Assembly (NCBI GenBank): GCA_024234875.1
Contig: JACKNM010000016.1
Span: 62,001 to 126,000, forward strand
Direction: 5' to 3'
Source: Ectothiorhodospiraceae bacterium
Lineage (GTDB): Bacteria; Pseudomonadota; Gammaproteobacteria; HK1
Length of the DNA: 64,000 nucleotides
Shown here: in pieces, positions 25,707 to 34,111 of the stretch
Layout of the letters: every line of letters begins with the position of its first letter
Numbering within the stretch: the stretch's first letter is position 1
Position numbers and translations under genes: made by a program
The notes under the pieces: generated by a model
Seen by the model: only the letters and a program-made list of their open reading frames with translations
Told to the model about the DNA's origin: nothing
Database searches by the model: none

Positions 25707-26165
25707 TCATTCGAGACCCAGGATGTACTCCCACTCGGCATCGGAGACCGGCATCACCGACAGTCGATTGCCGCGGCGAAGGAGCTGCATGCCGGCGAGC
25801 GCGGGCTGCGCCTTGAGCTCGGCCAGGCCGATGGTCCGCGACAGCTTGCGCTCGAGCCTGACGTCGACGCAGTACCAGCGCGGATCGTCCGGCGTGCTCT
25901 TCGGGTCGTGGTACTTGCTCTCGGGATCGAGCGCGCTCTCGTCGGGGTAGGCCTCGCGCGCGACCTTGACGATGCCGACCACCCCGGGCTCGGGGCAGCT
26001 CGAGTGGTAGAAGAAGGCGAGGTCACCCTTCTTCATCTCGTCGCGCATCATGTTGCGGGCCTGGTAGTTGCGCACCCCGTCCCACGGCTCGGTCTTGCGC
26101 GGGCGCTTCGCGAGATCGTCGATGCCGAAGACGCTCGGCTCGGACTTCATCAACCAGTAGGCCAT
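25707..26165 (-). CDS. EVE-domain protein
   Basis: 152 residues, a single EVE domain (PUA-like fold; thymocyte nuclear protein 1 family). Motifs: MAYWLMKSEPSVFGIDDLAK, EPWDGVRNYQARNMMRDEMK, GDLAFFYHSSCPEPGVVGIV and DPESKYHDPKSTPDDPRWYC. Such domains bind modified bases in DNA or RNA; the bacterial single-domain protein has no firm role. ATG 26165 has AGGGGG upstream; a TTG two codons earlier is less likely. Confidence 0.93.
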   Translation of the reverse strand: MAYWLMKSEPSVFGIDDLAKRPRKTEPWDGVRNYQARNMMRDEMKKGDLAFFYHSSCPEPGVVGIVKVAREAYPDESALDPESKYHDPKSTPDDPRWYCVDVRLERKLSRTIGLAELKAQPALAGMQLLRRGNRLSVMPVSDAEWEYILGLE

Positions 26166-26234
26166 GGGCAACCCCCTGCGAACGATGCCGCCATTCTACG
26201 GAATCGGCCGGACGACGGGGATGCGGTGGGATGA

Positions 26235-26262
26235 CGGCGGTGACGTCGATGCGTCACCGCCG
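26235..26262 (-). terminator. Strong hairpin downstream of 6S RNA
   Basis: A perfect 11-base-pair stem, CGGCGGTGACG with CGTCACCGCCG, and a six-base loop, between the 6S RNA 3' end and the EVE gene start. No T run follows on the minus strand, so it is a processing or termination candidate rather than a textbook terminator. Confidence 0.45.
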
Positions 26263-26275
26263 CCGAGAGCTGGAT

Positions 26276-26468
26276 GACGCCATCCGCCTGCGCCGTTGTG
26301 AGCCGTGACCCTTGAACCGAAACGGTTCAAGAGGGGGCCTGGCGAGACACATCAGGCTTTCCGCTGCCATGGCGGACCTGCACAACAGTGTCTCGGGTGG
26401 GCTCCCGGGGTCTCGAAATTAGGCTCAAGAGGTGACCGGGCCCACTGACGAACGCGGCAGACGACGTC
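26276..26468 (-). ncRNA. ssrS: 6S RNA
   Basis: About 193 bases just downstream of zapA, the conserved gammaproteobacterial location of ssrS. On the minus strand the 5' part reads GTTCGTCAGTGGGCC then GTCACCTCTTGAGCC, and the 3' part has CTTGAACCGTTTCGGTTCAA followed by GGGTCACGGCTCACAACGGC; E. coli 6S RNA has the same blocks (GTTCGCAAGCGGGCC, CCTTGAACC, GGTTCAAGGGTTACAGCC). The 5' GACGTCGTCTGCC pairs with the 3' GGCGGATGGCGTC, apart from G-U wobbles, forming the closing stem. 6S RNA mimics an open promoter and sequesters sigma-70 RNA polymerase in stationary phase. Ends are estimated from the closing stem and promoter. Confidence 0.88.
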
Positions 26469-26475
26469 GGAGAGC

Positions 26476-26504
26476 AGTCTAGCTGGTGGGCGATGTGGCG
26501 TCGA
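26476..26504 (-). promoter_or_regulatory. Promoter of 6S RNA, overlapping the zapA stop
   Basis: On the minus strand TCGACG (26504-26499), 17 bases, TAGACT (26481-26476); the TAG of the -10 box is the zapA stop codon. It would start transcription at about 26469, exactly at the predicted 6S 5' end. Confidence 0.55.
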
Positions 26505-26790
26505 CCGCGCCGCTCACCTTGCGCGCGAGTCTGCGAACCTCGTCACCCATCGTGTCCATCGTCGCGTGGTTGCGGCTACGCTCCTGCTCGAGCTCGTAGA
26601 CCAGGTTCAGCGCGGTGATGACCGCCATGCGCTCGGTGCCGAGCACCTTGCCACCGTCACGCACCTTGCGCAGCCGCTCGTTGAGCAGGCGTGCCGCCGC
26701 CTCGAGGGACTCCTTCTCCTGCGGCGGGCACGAGACCATGTATTCCTTGTCCAGGATCATCACGTTGACGGAGACGATCTCGGCGCTCAC
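26479..26790 (-). CDS. zapA: Cell division protein ZapA
   Basis: 103 residues. An N-terminal globular part (SVNVMILDKEYMVSCPPQEK) and a C-terminal coiled coil (LNLVYELEQERSRNHATMDT) are those of ZapA, which crosslinks FtsZ filaments at the division site. The start is GTG 26790 with GGAGGTGGG upstream; the longer ATG reading overlaps the neighbouring gene. It overlaps the preceding small gene by GTGA, and 6S RNA follows directly. Confidence 0.93.
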   Translation of the reverse strand: MSAEIVSVNVMILDKEYMVSCPPQEKESLEAAARLLNERLRKVRDGGKVLGTERMAVITALNLVYELEQERSRNHATMDTMGDEVRRLARKVSGAVDATSPTS

Positions 26791-27023
26791 GTGCCCACCT
26801 CCATCGCCTTCAGCCGCGCGATCATGGCCTCGACCCGGGAGCGCGCCAGCTCGGACTTCTCGATCAGCGTCGCTCGCTCGGCGATGAGGTTCGCCTGCTG
26901 GTCGCGCAGCGCCCGGTTCTCCTCGGCGAGATGGTTGCAGGTGTTGACCAGCCGATCGATGTAGGCGTCGAGCGCCTTCAGCTCCGCGCGAACGGCCTCG
27001 GCGTCGGCAAGTGTCGGATCCAT
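26787..27023 (-). CDS. Small coiled-coil protein of the TIGR02449 (ZapB-like) family
   Basis: 78 residues, almost entirely one coiled coil (about 10-72): YIDRLVNTCNHLAEENRALR and QQANLIAERATLIEKSELAR. Proteins of this type sit beside zapA in many gammaproteobacteria and are annotated as ZapB-like division proteins; the role is inferred from position. It is cotranslated with zapA (overlap of four bases). Confidence 0.85.
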   Translation of the reverse strand: MDPTLADAEAVRAELKALDAYIDRLVNTCNHLAEENRALRDQQANLIAERATLIEKSELARSRVEAMIARLKAMEVGT

Positions 27024-27090
27024 GGAAACGGCCGTGTTGGGACCAAGCGAGGCGCCCGCAGCCGGGGTCGGCTGCCTGACGACGGCGGTC

Positions 27091-27119
27091 AATATAGGGT
27101 TGGCCCGGAGGAGGGTCAA
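27091..27119 (-). promoter_or_regulatory. Sigma-70 promoter of the zapA unit
   Basis: On the minus strand TTGACC (27119-27114), a 17-base spacer and TATATT (27096-27091), each a 5/6 match. It reads into the small coiled-coil gene and zapA, with a leader of about 60 bases. Confidence 0.65.
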
Positions 27120-27156
27120 TGCTGGCGCCGTGTGGTTCCGGCCCCGCGATGGGCGG

Positions 27157-27165
27157 TGGTACCAT
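27157..27165 (+). promoter_or_regulatory. Extended -10 promoter for ygfB
   Basis: TGG followed by TACCAT forms an extended -10 element 44 bases before the TTG start chosen for ygfB. No convincing -35 box was seen. Confidence 0.35.
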
Positions 27166-27208
27166 CGCCCGGCACTTCCCGCCGGCCACACCACTGGTCC
27201 CGAGGCGT

Positions 27209-27790
27209 TTGGTCCCCGATTACCACGAATGCGCGAACGCGATGGCGGAGTCCGGCCTCGACGCCGAGCCGGCACACGCGCACGGCATGCTGTGCGCGCT
27301 GCTCTCGGTGCGGCCGCAGGGCGCGATCGCGCGTTGGCGCGAGGAGCTGGCACTGGCCGCCGGCACCGCCGCGCCGAGCCCGCGCGCGTCGTCGGTCCTC
27401 GACCGTCTGGCGGCGGCGACTCGGGCCAGCCTCGGAGCGGAGGATCTCGGGCGGGCGGTGGAGTTCACGCCGATGCTGCCGGGTGACGAGGCGCCGCTCG
27501 CCGAGCGCGGTCGTGCCCTCGGCCAATGGTGCTCCGGATTCCTCTACGGCCTCGCGCTCGCGGGCGCCGGCGAGCCCGCGGACCTGCCCGGCGATGCGCC
27601 GGAGGTGGTCTCCGATCTCGTCGAGCTGGCGCGCCTCGACCGCGCGCGCGACGTCGCCGACGAGGAGAGCGAGCGGGCATACTTCGAGCTCGTGGAGTAC
27701 GTTCGTGTCGGCGTGATGACCGTGTACTCGGAGCTCGCCCGCGCCCGCGCGGGCTCCGGCGGCGACGACGCACCGCAGACCGAGGAGTGA
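27209..27790 (+). CDS. ygfB: UPF0149 family protein YgfB
   Basis: 193 residues from the TTG start, matching the roughly 190 of E. coli YgfB. Characteristic stretches: HAHGMLCALLSVRP at the start, GRALGQWCSGFLYGLALAGA and DEESERAYFELVEYVRVGVM. The family is conserved next to pepP; in Pseudomonas aeruginosa YgfB influences ampDh3 and beta-lactam response, but its basic role is unclear. An ATG at 27119 with a fine ribosome site would add 30 residues without family similarity and overlaps the divergent zapA promoter, so I prefer TTG 27209 with GAGGCG upstream. Confidence 0.85.
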   Translation: MVPDYHECANAMAESGLDAEPAHAHGMLCALLSVRPQGAIARWREELALAAGTAAPSPRASSVLDRLAAATRASLGAEDLGRAVEFTPMLPGDEAPLAERGRALGQWCSGFLYGLALAGAGEPADLPGDAPEVVSDLVELARLDRARDVADEESERAYFELVEYVRVGVMTVYSELARARAGSGGDDAPQTEE

Positions 27791-27794
27791 GCCG

Positions 27795-29105
27795 GTGAAT
27801 CCGAAGGAGTTCGCGCGACGCCGCAAGCGGCTGATGGACGTGATGGGCGAGCAGTCGATCGCGATCATCCCGACCGCCCCGGTGCGCCAGCGCAATCGCG
27901 ACGTCGAGCACACGTTCCGGCCCGACAGCGACTTCTACTACCTCACCGGATTTCCCGAGCCGGAGTCGGTGGCGGCCCTGGTGCCGGGTCGGGAGCAGGG
28001 CGAGTTCGTGCTCTTCTGCCGCGAGCGCGATCCCGAGATGGAGCAGTGGAATGGTGCTCGCGCCGGTCTCGAGGGCGCGTGCGACACCTACCAGGCCGAC
28101 GACGCGTTCCCGATCTCGGACCTCGACGACATCCTGCCGGGCCTGCTCGAGAACCGGGCCACCGTCTACTACGCGATGGGTTATTACCCGGAGTTCGACC
28201 AGCGGATGATCCGCTGGGTGAACCGCGTGCGCCAGCGCGCGCGCGCCGGCAAGAGCGTGCCGGCGGAGTTCGTCGCGCTGGACCAGATCGTCCACGACAT
28301 GCGGCTGGTGAAGAGCCCGGCCGAGGTGCGGACGATGAAGCAGGCGATGGCGATCACCGCCCGCGCCCACGAGCGCGCGATGCGGGCCTGCCGGCCGGGG
28401 AAGATGGAGTACGAGATCGAGGCCGAGCTCCTCTACGAGTTCTATCGCGGGGGCGGTCGCGACTGTGCGTATCCGCCGATCGTCGCCGGCGGCGCGAACG
28501 CCTGCGTGCTGCACTACGTCACCAATCGCGATGCGTTGAAGGACGGCGATCTGCTGTTGATCGACGCCGGCGCCGAGCTCGATTGCTATGCCGCAGACAT
28601 CACGCGCACCTTTCCGGTCAACGGCAAGTTCACCCGCGAGCAGCGCGCGGTGTACGACATCGTCCTCGATGCGCAGGAGGCGGCGATCGACAAGGTCCGT
28701 CCCGGCAATCACTGGAACGAGCCGCACGAGGCGGCGGTGAAGGTGCTGACCGCGGGCCTGGCGCATCTCGGTTTGCTCAAGGGGCGCACCCGCACCCTCG
28801 TCTCGCAGGAGAAGTACCGCAAGTTCTACATGCACCGCACCGGGCACTGGCTGGGGATGGACGTGCACGACGTCGGCGACTATCGCATCGACGGCGAGTG
28901 GCGGGTGCTCGAGCCGGGCATGGTGCTGACCGTCGAGCCGGGGCTGTACATCTCGCCGGGCGACCGCAAGACGCCCAAGCGCTGGCAGGGCATCGGCATC
29001 CGCATCGAGGACGACGTGCTGGTCGGCAAGGACGGTCCGGTGGTGCTCACCGACGCGCCGAAGGCGGTCGACGACATCGAGGCGATCGTCGGTTCCGGGT
29101 CATGA
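27795..29105 (+). CDS. pepP: Xaa-Pro aminopeptidase PepP
   Basis: 436 residues (E. coli 441). N-terminal creatinase-like domain (RRKRLMDVMGEQSIAIIPTA; HTFRPDSDFYYLTGFPEPES) and C-terminal pita-bread metallopeptidase domain with the two-manganese ligands: DAGAELDCYAADITRTFP, MHRTGHWLGMDVHDVG, VEPGLYI and GIGIRIEDDVLV. It removes N-terminal residues that precede proline. GTG start four bases after ygfB. The family position between ygfB and ubiH is as in E. coli. Confidence 0.95.
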   Translation: MNPKEFARRRKRLMDVMGEQSIAIIPTAPVRQRNRDVEHTFRPDSDFYYLTGFPEPESVAALVPGREQGEFVLFCRERDPEMEQWNGARAGLEGACDTYQADDAFPISDLDDILPGLLENRATVYYAMGYYPEFDQRMIRWVNRVRQRARAGKSVPAEFVALDQIVHDMRLVKSPAEVRTMKQAMAITARAHERAMRACRPGKMEYEIEAELLYEFYRGGGRDCAYPPIVAGGANACVLHYVTNRDALKDGDLLLIDAGAELDCYAADITRTFPVNGKFTREQRAVYDIVLDAQEAAIDKVRPGNHWNEPHEAAVKVLTAGLAHLGLLKGRTRTLVSQEKYRKFYMHRTGHWLGMDVHDVGDYRIDGEWRVLEPGMVLTVEPGLYISPGDRKTPKRWQGIGIRIEDDVLVGKDGPVVLTDAPKAVDDIEAIVGSGS

Positions 29106-29154
29106 CGCGCGGCCACCGGGCCGAGCGAAGGGCGGGGCGCACGAGCGCGGCGCG

Positions 29155-30378
29155 ATGACGACGCACGACACGACGGTCGCGGTGGTGGGTGGCGGGCCGG
29201 TGGGCGCGTGCCTGGCCATCGCCCTCGCGCGCGGTGGCGTCGCGGTGACCACGGTCGACGCCAGCTCGCCCGCGGCCGCGAGCCGCGACCGCGAGCGTCC
29301 CATCGCGCTCTCCCACGGCTCGTGCGTGATCCTGAACGCGTTGGGCCTGTGGTCGGCGCTCGCATCGCACGCGGCGCCGATCCGTACCATCCACGTCGCC
29401 GAGCAGGGGCGGCTCGGGACCACCGTCCTGCGCGCCGCGGACCACGATATCGACGCCTTCGGGCATGTGGTCGATGCGTCGCGGCTCGAGCGCTCGCTCG
29501 GCGAGGCGCTGGCGGCGACGGCCGGCGTCCGCGTCCTGCGGCCGGCCACCGTGGTCGACCTCGAGTCGGGCGAGGGCGACGTCCGTCTCGCGCTGTCCGG
29601 TGCCGGCGTCGCGGCGGACGACGCGATCCGCGCACGTCTCGTGGTCGCCGCCGACGGGACCCGCTCGACGGTGCGCGGGCTCGCCGGAATCGCGGTGCGC
29701 GAGCACGACTACGGACAGGTCGCGCTGACCGCGGCGGTGGTGCCCTGCGAGCCGGCGCCCGGCAGTGCCTTCGAGCGCTTCACCGCCGACGGCCCGCTCG
29801 CGCTGCTGCCGCTGACCGGGGGCCGGCACGGCCTGGTATGGACCTTGCCGCCGCAGCGCGCTCAGGCGCTGGTCGCGGCGCCGGAATCGGCCTTCCTCGC
29901 CGCGCTCGGCGCCGCCTTCGGCGGGCGGCTGGGGGGATTCCGCGCGGTGCAATGGCGCGCGCTGCATCCGCTCGCCATGGTCTCGGCGACGGCGGACGTC
30001 CGCGGCCGGGTGGTGCTCGCCGGCAATGCGGCGCGGACCCTGCACCCGGTCGCCGGCCAGGGCCTCAACCTGGGGCTCCGCGACTGCGCGTGGGTGGCCG
30101 AGTCGGTGCTCGACGCGCACCGGCGTGGCATCGACCCCGGTGCCCCGGCGCGGCTCACCGCGCTGGCCGCGGCACGTCGACCGGACCGGGCCGAGATCGT
30201 GGGTGGGACCGACGCCCTGGTGCGGCTGTTCACCGCCCGACTACCGGGTCTCGGAATCGCGCGCGGCCTGGGGCTCGCGCTGCTCGATCTCGCGCCGCCG
30301 CTCAAGCGGCTGCTCGGCCGCCACGCGATGGGTTACGGCCACCCGTCGCCCCGGATGTTGCGGGGACTCGCGCCGTGA
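29155..30378 (+). CDS. ubiH: 2-octaprenyl-6-methoxyphenol hydroxylase UbiH
   Basis: 407 residues. A class A flavoprotein hydroxylase of ubiquinone synthesis: VAVVGGGPVGACLAIALARG (FAD dinucleotide motif), AADGTRSTVRGLAGI (DG motif) and GNAARTLHPVAGQGLNLGLR (the second FAD motif, with GNAA typical of UbiH rather than GDAA). It acts at the membrane within the Ubi complex. ATG 29155 follows pepP by 49 bases; the end overlaps the next gene by GTGA. Confidence 0.93.
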   Translation: MTTHDTTVAVVGGGPVGACLAIALARGGVAVTTVDASSPAAASRDRERPIALSHGSCVILNALGLWSALASHAAPIRTIHVAEQGRLGTTVLRAADHDIDAFGHVVDASRLERSLGEALAATAGVRVLRPATVVDLESGEGDVRLALSGAGVAADDAIRARLVVAADGTRSTVRGLAGIAVREHDYGQVALTAAVVPCEPAPGSAFERFTADGPLALLPLTGGRHGLVWTLPPQRAQALVAAPESAFLAALGAAFGGRLGGFRAVQWRALHPLAMVSATADVRGRVVLAGNAARTLHPVAGQGLNLGLRDCAWVAESVLDAHRRGIDPGAPARLTALAAARRPDRAEIVGGTDALVRLFTARLPGLGIARGLGLALLDLAPPLKRLLGRHAMGYGHPSPRMLRGLAP

Positions 30379-31592
30379 GGCACGAGGTGGTCGTCGCCGG
30401 CGGCGGGATGGTCGGCGCCACCGTCGCCTGCGCGCTCGGGCTCGCGGGTGTGCGCGTGGCGGTGGTCGAGAGTCGTCCGCCGGAGCCTCCGGTCGACGCC
30501 GACGCGCCGTTCGCGTTGCGGGTCAGCGCCTTCAGCGTCGCCTCGCAGCGGATCCTCACTCGACTCGGCGTGTGGCAGCGAATCGACCCGACCCGCCGCG
30601 GGCCGTTTCGGGCGATGCGGGTCTGGGACGAGCACGGCGAGGTGCGCTTCGACGGCGCCGACCTCGGGGTCCCCGCGCTCGGGCACATCGTCGAGAACGC
30701 CCGCGTCCAGGCCGCCCTCGAGTCGCGGCTGGCAGAGCTCGACACGGTGCGCTGGTACCGTCCGGCCGAGGTGGAGAGCCTGACCTTGGAGCCGGACGTG
30801 GCGGTGGTCGGCCTCGGTGACGCCAGGGTTCGCGCGGCGCTGCTGGTCGGCGCCGACGGCGGTGACTCCCGGGTGCGGACGATGGCGGGCATCGCCGCGC
30901 CCGGCGCCTCGCACGGGCAGCGCGCGGTGGTGGCGACGCTCGCGACCGCGCGCCCGCACGACGAGACCGCCCGCCAACGCTTCCTGCCCGATGGGCCACT
31001 CGCCCTGCTGCCGCTGCCCGGGCAGCGGGTGTCGATCGTGTGGAGCACGACCCCCGAGCACGCGGAGTGCCTGCTCGCCGAGACCGCTGCCGGTTTCGCG
31101 ACCGCGGTCGAGGCGGCGGCCCAGGGCTGTCTCGGGGCGATGGCGCTCGAGGGTGGTCGTGGCGCGTTCCCCCTGCGTCGGCTCCACGCCAGCCGCTACG
31201 TCGGCGAGCGCGTGGCCCTGGTCGGCGACGCCGCGCACACCATCCATCCGCTGGCGGGGCAGGGGGTCAACCTGGGCCTGCTCGACGCCGCGGTGCTGGC
31301 GGAGGTGGTCGGTGACGTGATCGCGCGCGGCCGCGACCCGGGGCGGGTGCACAACCTGCGCCCCTACGAGCGCCGCCGTCGTCCGCACGACGCCTTGATG
31401 GGGCTCGCGATGCGGGGCTTCGATGCCCTGTTCCGCGCCAGGCCGGCGCCGATTCGCGTCGCTCGCGGCCTGGGCCTCGACCTCACCAACCGGCTGCCGC
31501 CGCTCGGGCGTGCGTTCATGCGCCTGGCCGCCGGGCTCGACGGGGATCTGCCCGAGCTCGCGCGCGGACCGAGGCTTCCCGAGCTCGGATGA
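30375..31592 (+). CDS. ubiI: Ubiquinone biosynthesis hydroxylase, UbiI/VisC type
   Basis: 405 residues, a paralogue of the preceding gene. VVVAGGGMVGATVACALGLA (FAD site), GADGGDSRVRTMAGI and VGDAAHTIHPLAGQGVNLGL match the UbiI/VisC/UbiF/Coq6 branch. It adds an oxygen to the ubiquinone ring. Start GTG 30375 overlaps the ubiH stop. Which ring carbon it hydroxylates (UbiI C5 or UbiF C6) cannot be decided from sequence alone; the position after ubiH favours UbiI. Confidence 0.9.
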   Translation: MRHEVVVAGGGMVGATVACALGLAGVRVAVVESRPPEPPVDADAPFALRVSAFSVASQRILTRLGVWQRIDPTRRGPFRAMRVWDEHGEVRFDGADLGVPALGHIVENARVQAALESRLAELDTVRWYRPAEVESLTLEPDVAVVGLGDARVRAALLVGADGGDSRVRTMAGIAAPGASHGQRAVVATLATARPHDETARQRFLPDGPLALLPLPGQRVSIVWSTTPEHAECLLAETAAGFATAVEAAAQGCLGAMALEGGRGAFPLRRLHASRYVGERVALVGDAAHTIHPLAGQGVNLGLLDAAVLAEVVGDVIARGRDPGRVHNLRPYERRRRPHDALMGLAMRGFDALFRARPAPIRVARGLGLDLTNRLPPLGRAFMRLAAGLDGDLPELARGPRLPELG

Positions 31593-31687
31593 GCGAAGGG
31601 CGCGGCGTGCCCCGCTCGCGCCGCGCGCCGGATAGAATCTGCCCGGTGCGCGGGCGCAGACGGCGCCCTCCAGCAGGAGCAGCAGGC

Positions 31688-32587
31688 TTGAGCGATCTTC
31701 CGAGCGGGCTCTTCGAGAGCCAGTTGAGCGGCCGTGAGCTGGTTCATCGCGGCAAGGTCCGTGATCTGTGGGCGGTCGACGACGAGCACTTGCTGGTGGT
31801 GGCGACCGACCGCCTGTCGGCCTTCGACGTGGTGTTGCCGAACCCGATCCCGGGCAAGGGCGCGGTGCTCACCGAGCTCACGTTGTTCTGGCTCGAGCGC
31901 ACGCGCCGGCAAGTCCGCAACCACCTGGCCCCGGTGCGCGTCGAGGACGTGATCACCGACCCGGCCGAGCGTGCCCAGCTCGCCGGCCGGGCGATGGTGG
32001 TGCGCCGGCTCCGGCCGCTGCCGCTCGAGGTCATCGTTCGCGGCTACCTCATCGGCTCGGGGTGGAAGGACTACCAGGAGACCGGGAAGCTGTGCGGCAT
32101 CACGCTGCCGGCGGGGCTGCGTCAGGCCGACCGCTTGCCACGCACCCTGTTCACCCCGTCGACCAAGGCCGCGCCCGGCGAGCACGACGCCAACATCGAT
32201 CTCGACGAGGCGGCGCGACTGGTCGGCGGCGAGGTTCTCGACCAGGTCTCGCGCGCGGCGATCGCGGTCTACGAGGAGGCGGCGGCCTACGCACGTGGGC
32301 GCGGCATCATCATCGCCGACACCAAGTTCGAGTTCGCGATCGACGCCGACGGCGTACCGGTGCTGATCGACGAGGTGCTGACGCCCGACTCGTCGCGGTT
32401 CTGGCCCGAGGAGAGCTATCGGCCCGGAATCAGTCCCCCGAGCTTCGACAAGCAGTACGTCCGCGACTACCTGGAGAGCATCGGCTGGAGCAAGCGCCCG
32501 CCGGCGCCGACCCTGCCCGAGGCGGTGGTGACGCGCACCGCGAGCAAGTACCGAGAGGCCCGCGACCGGCTGCTCGGTGGTGGCTGA
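31688..32587 (+). CDS. purC: SAICAR synthetase (phosphoribosylaminoimidazole-succinocarboxamide synthase)
   Basis: 299 residues, the longer PurC form. Motifs: LVHRGKVRDLWAVDDEHLLV (ATP site), VVATDRLSAFDVVLPNPIPG, PLEVIVRGYLIGSGWKDYQE and DTKFEFAIDADGVPVLIDEV. It joins CAIR and aspartate in purine synthesis. I start at TTG 31688, where similarity begins; the ATG 31589 overlapping the ubiI stop would add a 33-residue Arg-rich tail. A TAGAAT box at 31633-31638 suggests a separate transcript starting inside that stretch. Confidence 0.93.
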   Translation: MSDLPSGLFESQLSGRELVHRGKVRDLWAVDDEHLLVVATDRLSAFDVVLPNPIPGKGAVLTELTLFWLERTRRQVRNHLAPVRVEDVITDPAERAQLAGRAMVVRRLRPLPLEVIVRGYLIGSGWKDYQETGKLCGITLPAGLRQADRLPRTLFTPSTKAAPGEHDANIDLDEAARLVGGEVLDQVSRAAIAVYEEAAAYARGRGIIIADTKFEFAIDADGVPVLIDEVLTPDSSRFWPEESYRPGISPPSFDKQYVRDYLESIGWSKRPPAPTLPEAVVTRTASKYREARDRLLGGG

Positions 32588-33575
32588 GGCCGAGACCAGG
32601 CCCTTCGCCGACCTCGTGCCCGAGGTGGTGCTCGACGCCGTCGACGCCACCGGCGTGCGCTGCGACGGGCGGCTGATCGCGCTGGCGAGCTACGAGAACC
32701 GGGTGTACCAGGTCGGGGTCGAGGACGCGCCGCCCCTGGTGGTGAAGTTCTATCGTCCTGGCCGCTGGTCCGACGACGCCATCCGCGAGGAGCACGGGTT
32801 CGCCCTCGAGCTCGAATCGCGCGAGGTGCCGGTGGCGGCGCCGCGGGCGGGTCCCGCCGGTGACACCCTGCTGGTGCACCACGGCTACCGGTACGCGGTC
32901 TTCCCGCGGCTCGCCGGGGAGTGGCCGGAGCTCGACGACCCCGAGCGGCGTCGGACCATGGGCCGGTTCATCGGGCGGATTCACGCCGTCGGCGCGCTGC
33001 GGACGTTCCGCCACCGGCCGGCGCTCGACGTCGAGACCCACGGCGAGGAGCCGCGGCGATGGTTGCTCGAGCACGGCGTCGTCCCACCGGAGCACCAGGG
33101 AGCGTACGGCTCGCGCAGCGCCGAGGCACTCGACGCGGTGCGCGAGTCCTTCGCGCGGGTCGGCGCGGTGCGACGAATTCGCCTGCACGGGGACTGCCAC
33201 CTCGGCAACGTGCTGTGGGGCGAGCTCGGTCCCTCGTTCGTCGACCTCGACGACTGCCGCACCGGGCCGGCGATCCAGGATCTGTGGATGCTGCTCTCCG
33301 GGGACCTCGACGAGCGCCGGGCACAGGTCGCGGACCTGGTATCGGGATACCGGACGTTCCACGATCTCGACGCCCGCGAGCTCGGCCTCGTCGAGGCGCT
33401 GCGCACGCTGCGCATCGTGCATTACACCGCCTGGCTCGCCCGTCGCTGGGACGACCCCGCGTTCCCGGTCGCCTTTCCCTGGTTCGGCACCGATCGCTAC
33501 TGGCGCGACCACCTCCAGGCGCTCGAGGATCAGTGTCGGGCCATGGCCGAGCCGCCGCTCGACCTCTACGACTGA
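32577..33575 (+). CDS. srkA: Stress-response kinase A (YihE/SrkA)
   Basis: 332 residues (E. coli SrkA 328). An aminoglycoside-phosphotransferase-fold protein kinase: ALASYENRVYQVGVEDAPPL, VVKFYRPGRWSDDAI (ATP lysine), catalytic loop HGDCHLGNVLW and metal site VDLDDCRTGPAIQDLW. SrkA counters stress-induced cell death in E. coli. Two adjacent GTG codons (32577 and 32580) can serve as start; both overlap the purC end. Confidence 0.93.
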   Translation: MVAEAETRPFADLVPEVVLDAVDATGVRCDGRLIALASYENRVYQVGVEDAPPLVVKFYRPGRWSDDAIREEHGFALELESREVPVAAPRAGPAGDTLLVHHGYRYAVFPRLAGEWPELDDPERRRTMGRFIGRIHAVGALRTFRHRPALDVETHGEEPRRWLLEHGVVPPEHQGAYGSRSAEALDAVRESFARVGAVRRIRLHGDCHLGNVLWGELGPSFVDLDDCRTGPAIQDLWMLLSGDLDERRAQVADLVSGYRTFHDLDARELGLVEALRTLRIVHYTAWLARRWDDPAFPVAFPWFGTDRYWRDHLQALEDQCRAMAEPPLDLYD

Positions 33576-33697
33576 TCGCCGCGCGCGCATCGGGCGCCGC
33601 GAGCATGTACCCTCCTGACCCACACGCACGTCGTTGATGGTCGAGCCCGAGGTCGCGGCGCGGTGGGTCGGCTGCGCTCCACGGGCCTGGAGGGGGG

Positions 33698-34111
33698 ATG
33701 AGCGAGGCGCCAACGGACGCCGCCGGCAGTCGACGCGCGCGCGTGCTCGTCGTCGACGACGAGCGGACGATCGCGCAGTTCATCGGTGAGCTGCTGGAGT
33801 TCAGTGGATACGACGCCCTCGTCCACACCGATCCGATGGCCGCCCTCGAGGCGGTGCGGGCCGCCGGTGGGGCCATCGACCTCGTGGTCTCCGACCAGAC
33901 CATGCCCGGCATGGTCGGTACCGATCTCGCGGCCCGCATCCACGAGCTGGCCCCGGACGTCCCGGTCATCCTCTGCTCCGGCTACAACGACGTGGTGAAT
34001 CCGGACAACGCCCCCGAGCACGGGTTGGCGCGCTATCTCAACAAGCCCGTCGACGCTGCCAGGCTGGTCGCGATCGTCGCCGAGGTGCTGGCGCAGGCGC
34101 GGCCGCGCTAG
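33698..34111 (+). CDS. Single-domain response regulator (receiver only)
   Basis: 137 residues with one CheY-like receiver domain and no output domain. VLVVDDERT carries the acidic pocket, VVSDQTMPGM the phosphoacceptor (Asp66), VILCSGYND the switch Ser, and LNKPVD the lysine. GGAGGGGGG lies directly before the ATG. Its last four bases overlap the end of the convergent hybrid kinase gene, which is a plausible phosphate source or sink; that pairing is inferred from position only. Confidence 0.88.
   Translation: MSEAPTDAAGSRRARVLVVDDERTIAQFIGELLEFSGYDALVHTDPMAALEAVRAAGGAIDLVVSDQTMPGMVGTDLAARIHELAPDVPVILCSGYNDVVNPDNAPEHGLARYLNKPVDAARLVAIVAEVLAQARPR

Noticed and set aside
27119..27208. ATG 27119 as the ygfB start
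   Set aside because: Good ribosome site, but the added 30 residues do not resemble YgfB and the codon overlaps the divergent zapA -35 box; TTG 27209 gives the family length.
31589..31687. ATG overlapping the ubiI stop as the purC start
   Set aside because: It adds an Arg-rich, unconserved stretch of 33 residues and reads through a TAGAAT promoter-like box; TTG 31688 begins where PurC similarity begins.
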